Assembly (NCBI RefSeq): GCF_010183535.1
Contig: NC_071331.1
Coordinates: 14,198,001 to 14,262,000, forward strand
Length of the DNA stretch: 64,000 nt
Source: Caenorhabditis remanei
Lineage: Eukaryota; Nematoda; Chromadorea; Rhabditida; Rhabditidae
Reading direction: 5' to 3'
Part shown: positions 62,246-64,000 of the stretch, in pieces
How the letters are laid out: the number at the start of each line of letters is the position of its first letter
How positions within the stretch are numbered: the stretch's first letter is position 1
Translations under genes and position numbers: made by a program
Notes under the pieces: model-generated
The model's database searches: none
Told to the model about the DNA's origin: nothing
Seen by the model: only the letters and a program-made list of their open reading frames with translations

Positions 62246-62324
62246 ATGAACTCAACATTCGGACGGGTAAGGAAGAAAGTTTCAATCATTTCTGTTCCAG
62301 AATTTGCACCTGATTCATATGAGA
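62246..62324 (+). CDS. First coding exon of a gene continuing beyond the window
   Basis: A strong acceptor (TTTTTGTTTCAG) two bases before ATG is typical for spliced-leader addition or a 5' UTR exon. The exon reads MNSTFGRVRKKVSIISVPEF then APDSYE and stops at a good donor (GA|GTAAGT). No matching second exon could be placed before 64000. Acceptors near 63300 and 63770 give an immediate stop in phase 1. The protein family is unknown. Confidence 0.55.
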
Positions 62325-64000
62325 GTAAGTGGCTAATTATGGAACCGTTCGCAAATTTCTGTAAACTTGGGTATAAGAAATGGAAAAAAGTGAAATGTGT
62401 ATTATTTGAACTCTAAAAATAAACTTCCGAATACAGATTTCTAAATGTGTTCCCTATTCAAGAGTTGGCAGTGATCTGCAAAAAACTATGAATTAAATGT
62501 AAACCGGTTTGATATTTTTTCAATTTGAATCGAGTTAAAAATTGTTTTATTTTTGTGAGAACTAAATACCTTCTTTCTAAAAATCATGGACAAGAATAAT
62601 AGTTTAACAGAAACCAGAATTCTTCATATTTCCCGGCACAAAATCAAACATCGCACAGTCTACAAGTACATTCGATGACTCATTTTTCTGAGCAGATCGA
62701 TTTAGAAACGAATCGAAAAAAAAACAAAATCATATGTTAGACCAACCAAAAAAACACTTTGAAACAGTTTATTCCGGAATTTTTTCGTCCGTCTTTCAAT
62801 AGAAAAGGGGCATCTGTAAGCGGCTTACGTACCGTCTTGGTCTTCTCATGTACATTTATTTCATGAAATGTTTCTACAAACAAACAAAACATACCGATTT
62901 CTGTCTCCTTTATGTCTCCATTCTCCTCTCCATGATATTCCGAACTCTTCCACTTTCTTTCTTTATCTCTTACATCTGTTCAAAATGTTTAACAAAACGA
63001 ACTTACATAATAATACAGCTGTTTTTCGATTTTACTATTCTCTTGACGAGTCATAACTAATAGCAAGTGATTGATGATTGAACAAGAATATTCTTACTTC
63101 TCCATTACTATTCATTGTCGTCATCAACATCTCGTCAAATAGTTCGTCTCGTTGATTTCTCTCTGACGTCGTCAATTCGTTCATCGAATTGTTCGAATGA
63201 TCAATTACCCTTTTCTCTCTATTTCTCTTTCGTAGATTCTAATCTCTAGACTGTTTCATTTCAATCAAATTAGGGAAGCTACAAAATGGACTTTTCTGTT
63301 TTATGACAGGTTGAAACTAATGGTACGTTTTGAAAAAAGAATTTGGATGCAAATATGAGCACAAAGTTAAAAAATCTAGGTACTTCGATACTTTAAAATC
63401 GAGAAAGGCGACGGAAAACATATTTCAAACGGAACGCCTTCACATATGTAGAAACTATGAAAATTGTACATTTTCAACAATATGGTATACCGTAAAAAAG
63501 TTAATTTTATTGACAACTATTCAGAAGAACCAGTAGTTCGAAATAAATTAACATACATCAATGGTCGACCACCTCGATTTCACACATATTGAATAAAACA
63601 TTTTCGTGTTCCCGATCACATTTTCATCCCTTTCCACTGAGCCGTTCTTCTTCTTTTTTTTCTATTTTTTCAACGTTTTCATCCTTCCGTTTTCCTCATA
63701 AAACATCCTACTTCACAGCTGCATTGCATAATCGTCGTCAGCTTTTTGGCCCATAAAACCAAAATTTTTAGATGTTTAGTTGTCACTTTACTTCCATGAT
63801 TTTCTCTTGTATATTCAAAGTTTTATCTTTTTCTTCCAATAATGTCATATGTTTCCATTCTGGACAGTTTCCGATCACGGTGGGAACGAAACAAAAAGGG
63901 AAAAATGAAACAAAAAATTGTCTGCTAGTTTGTGTTTTGTGTAAGAGAGTACTGGGAATGACGTAACGCAAATCGTTAAACTTTTATAGTCCTTTTGCTT
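62325..64000 (+). other. Presumed first intron, nothing else seen
   Basis: AT-rich sequence with no exon that continues the phase of 62246-62324. The frame at 63772-63966 is open but starts after an acceptor in the wrong phase. No RNA gene or repeat was recognised. Confidence 0.4.

Noticed and set aside
63251..63258. CTGTTTCA, the core of the Caenorhabditis piRNA (21U-RNA) promoter motif; also on the minus strand near 62768 and 8626
   Set aside because: Eight-base matches are expected by chance in this length, and I could not see the required downstream YRNT start at the right spacing with confidence.

Overview
The window is nuclear DNA of a Caenorhabditis nematode. It has short AT-rich introns with TTTTCAG acceptors, dense genes on both strands, and a run of recognisable worm genes: cla-1, plp-1, arf-1.1, an M13-peptidase-like gene, nlp-20, hmg-5, nrde-4 and an SLC17 transporter. 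From memory this matches the F45E4 region of C. elegans chromosome IV. Several proteins (PLP-1, NLP-20) do not quite match my recollection of C. elegans, so a close relative is possible; I could not check. Exon models were built by hand from splice sites. For every multi-exon gene except the large inhibitor gene, all exon phases were added up and close exactly.

Layout. 24-18109 (+): the 3' part of cla-1 (Clarinet), a giant synaptic active-zone scaffold, 28 exons in view, about 3,684 residues; it carries two families of short helical repeats, then PDZ and C2 domains. 18566-18970 (-): a small secreted Gly/Pro-rich protein. 20225-21777 (-): an Ig + EGF + transmembrane protein. 22067-22346: a MITE-like element. 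22935-23799 (+): plp-1. 24277-24986 (+): arf-1.1. 25085-29214 (-): a neprilysin-like membrane protein that has lost its zinc site. 29599-30106 (-): nlp-20. 30841-31670 (+): a small, probably GPI-anchored protein. 31805-32618 (-): hmg-5. 32855-36811 (-): nrde-4. 37152-39580 (+): SLC17-type transporter. 40003-40402: a perfectly symmetrical foldback element. 40744-41736 (-): a BAR-like helical protein. 41737-44720: mostly non-coding. 44721-48866 (+): a three-finger (Ly6/activin-receptor-like) membrane protein with a 2.75 kb first intron. 49167-57286 (-): a very large mosaic of WAP, thyroglobulin-1, antistasin-like and Kunitz inhibitor domains with one transmembrane segment. 58286-59611 (-): an unrecognised 306-residue protein. 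60235-60690: a 72-bp minisatellite. 62246-62324 (+): the first coding exon of a gene that runs out of the window.

The genes do not form one pathway, and no clear operon is visible; same-strand neighbours are generally several hundred bases apart. Points most worth following: three GC-AG introns, each forced by exon phase; the dead M13 catalytic site behind a long cytoplasmic tail; the neuregulin-like Ig-EGF architecture; the large membrane-bound inhibitor mosaic with a non-basic Kunitz P1 residue; and three inverted-repeat elements.
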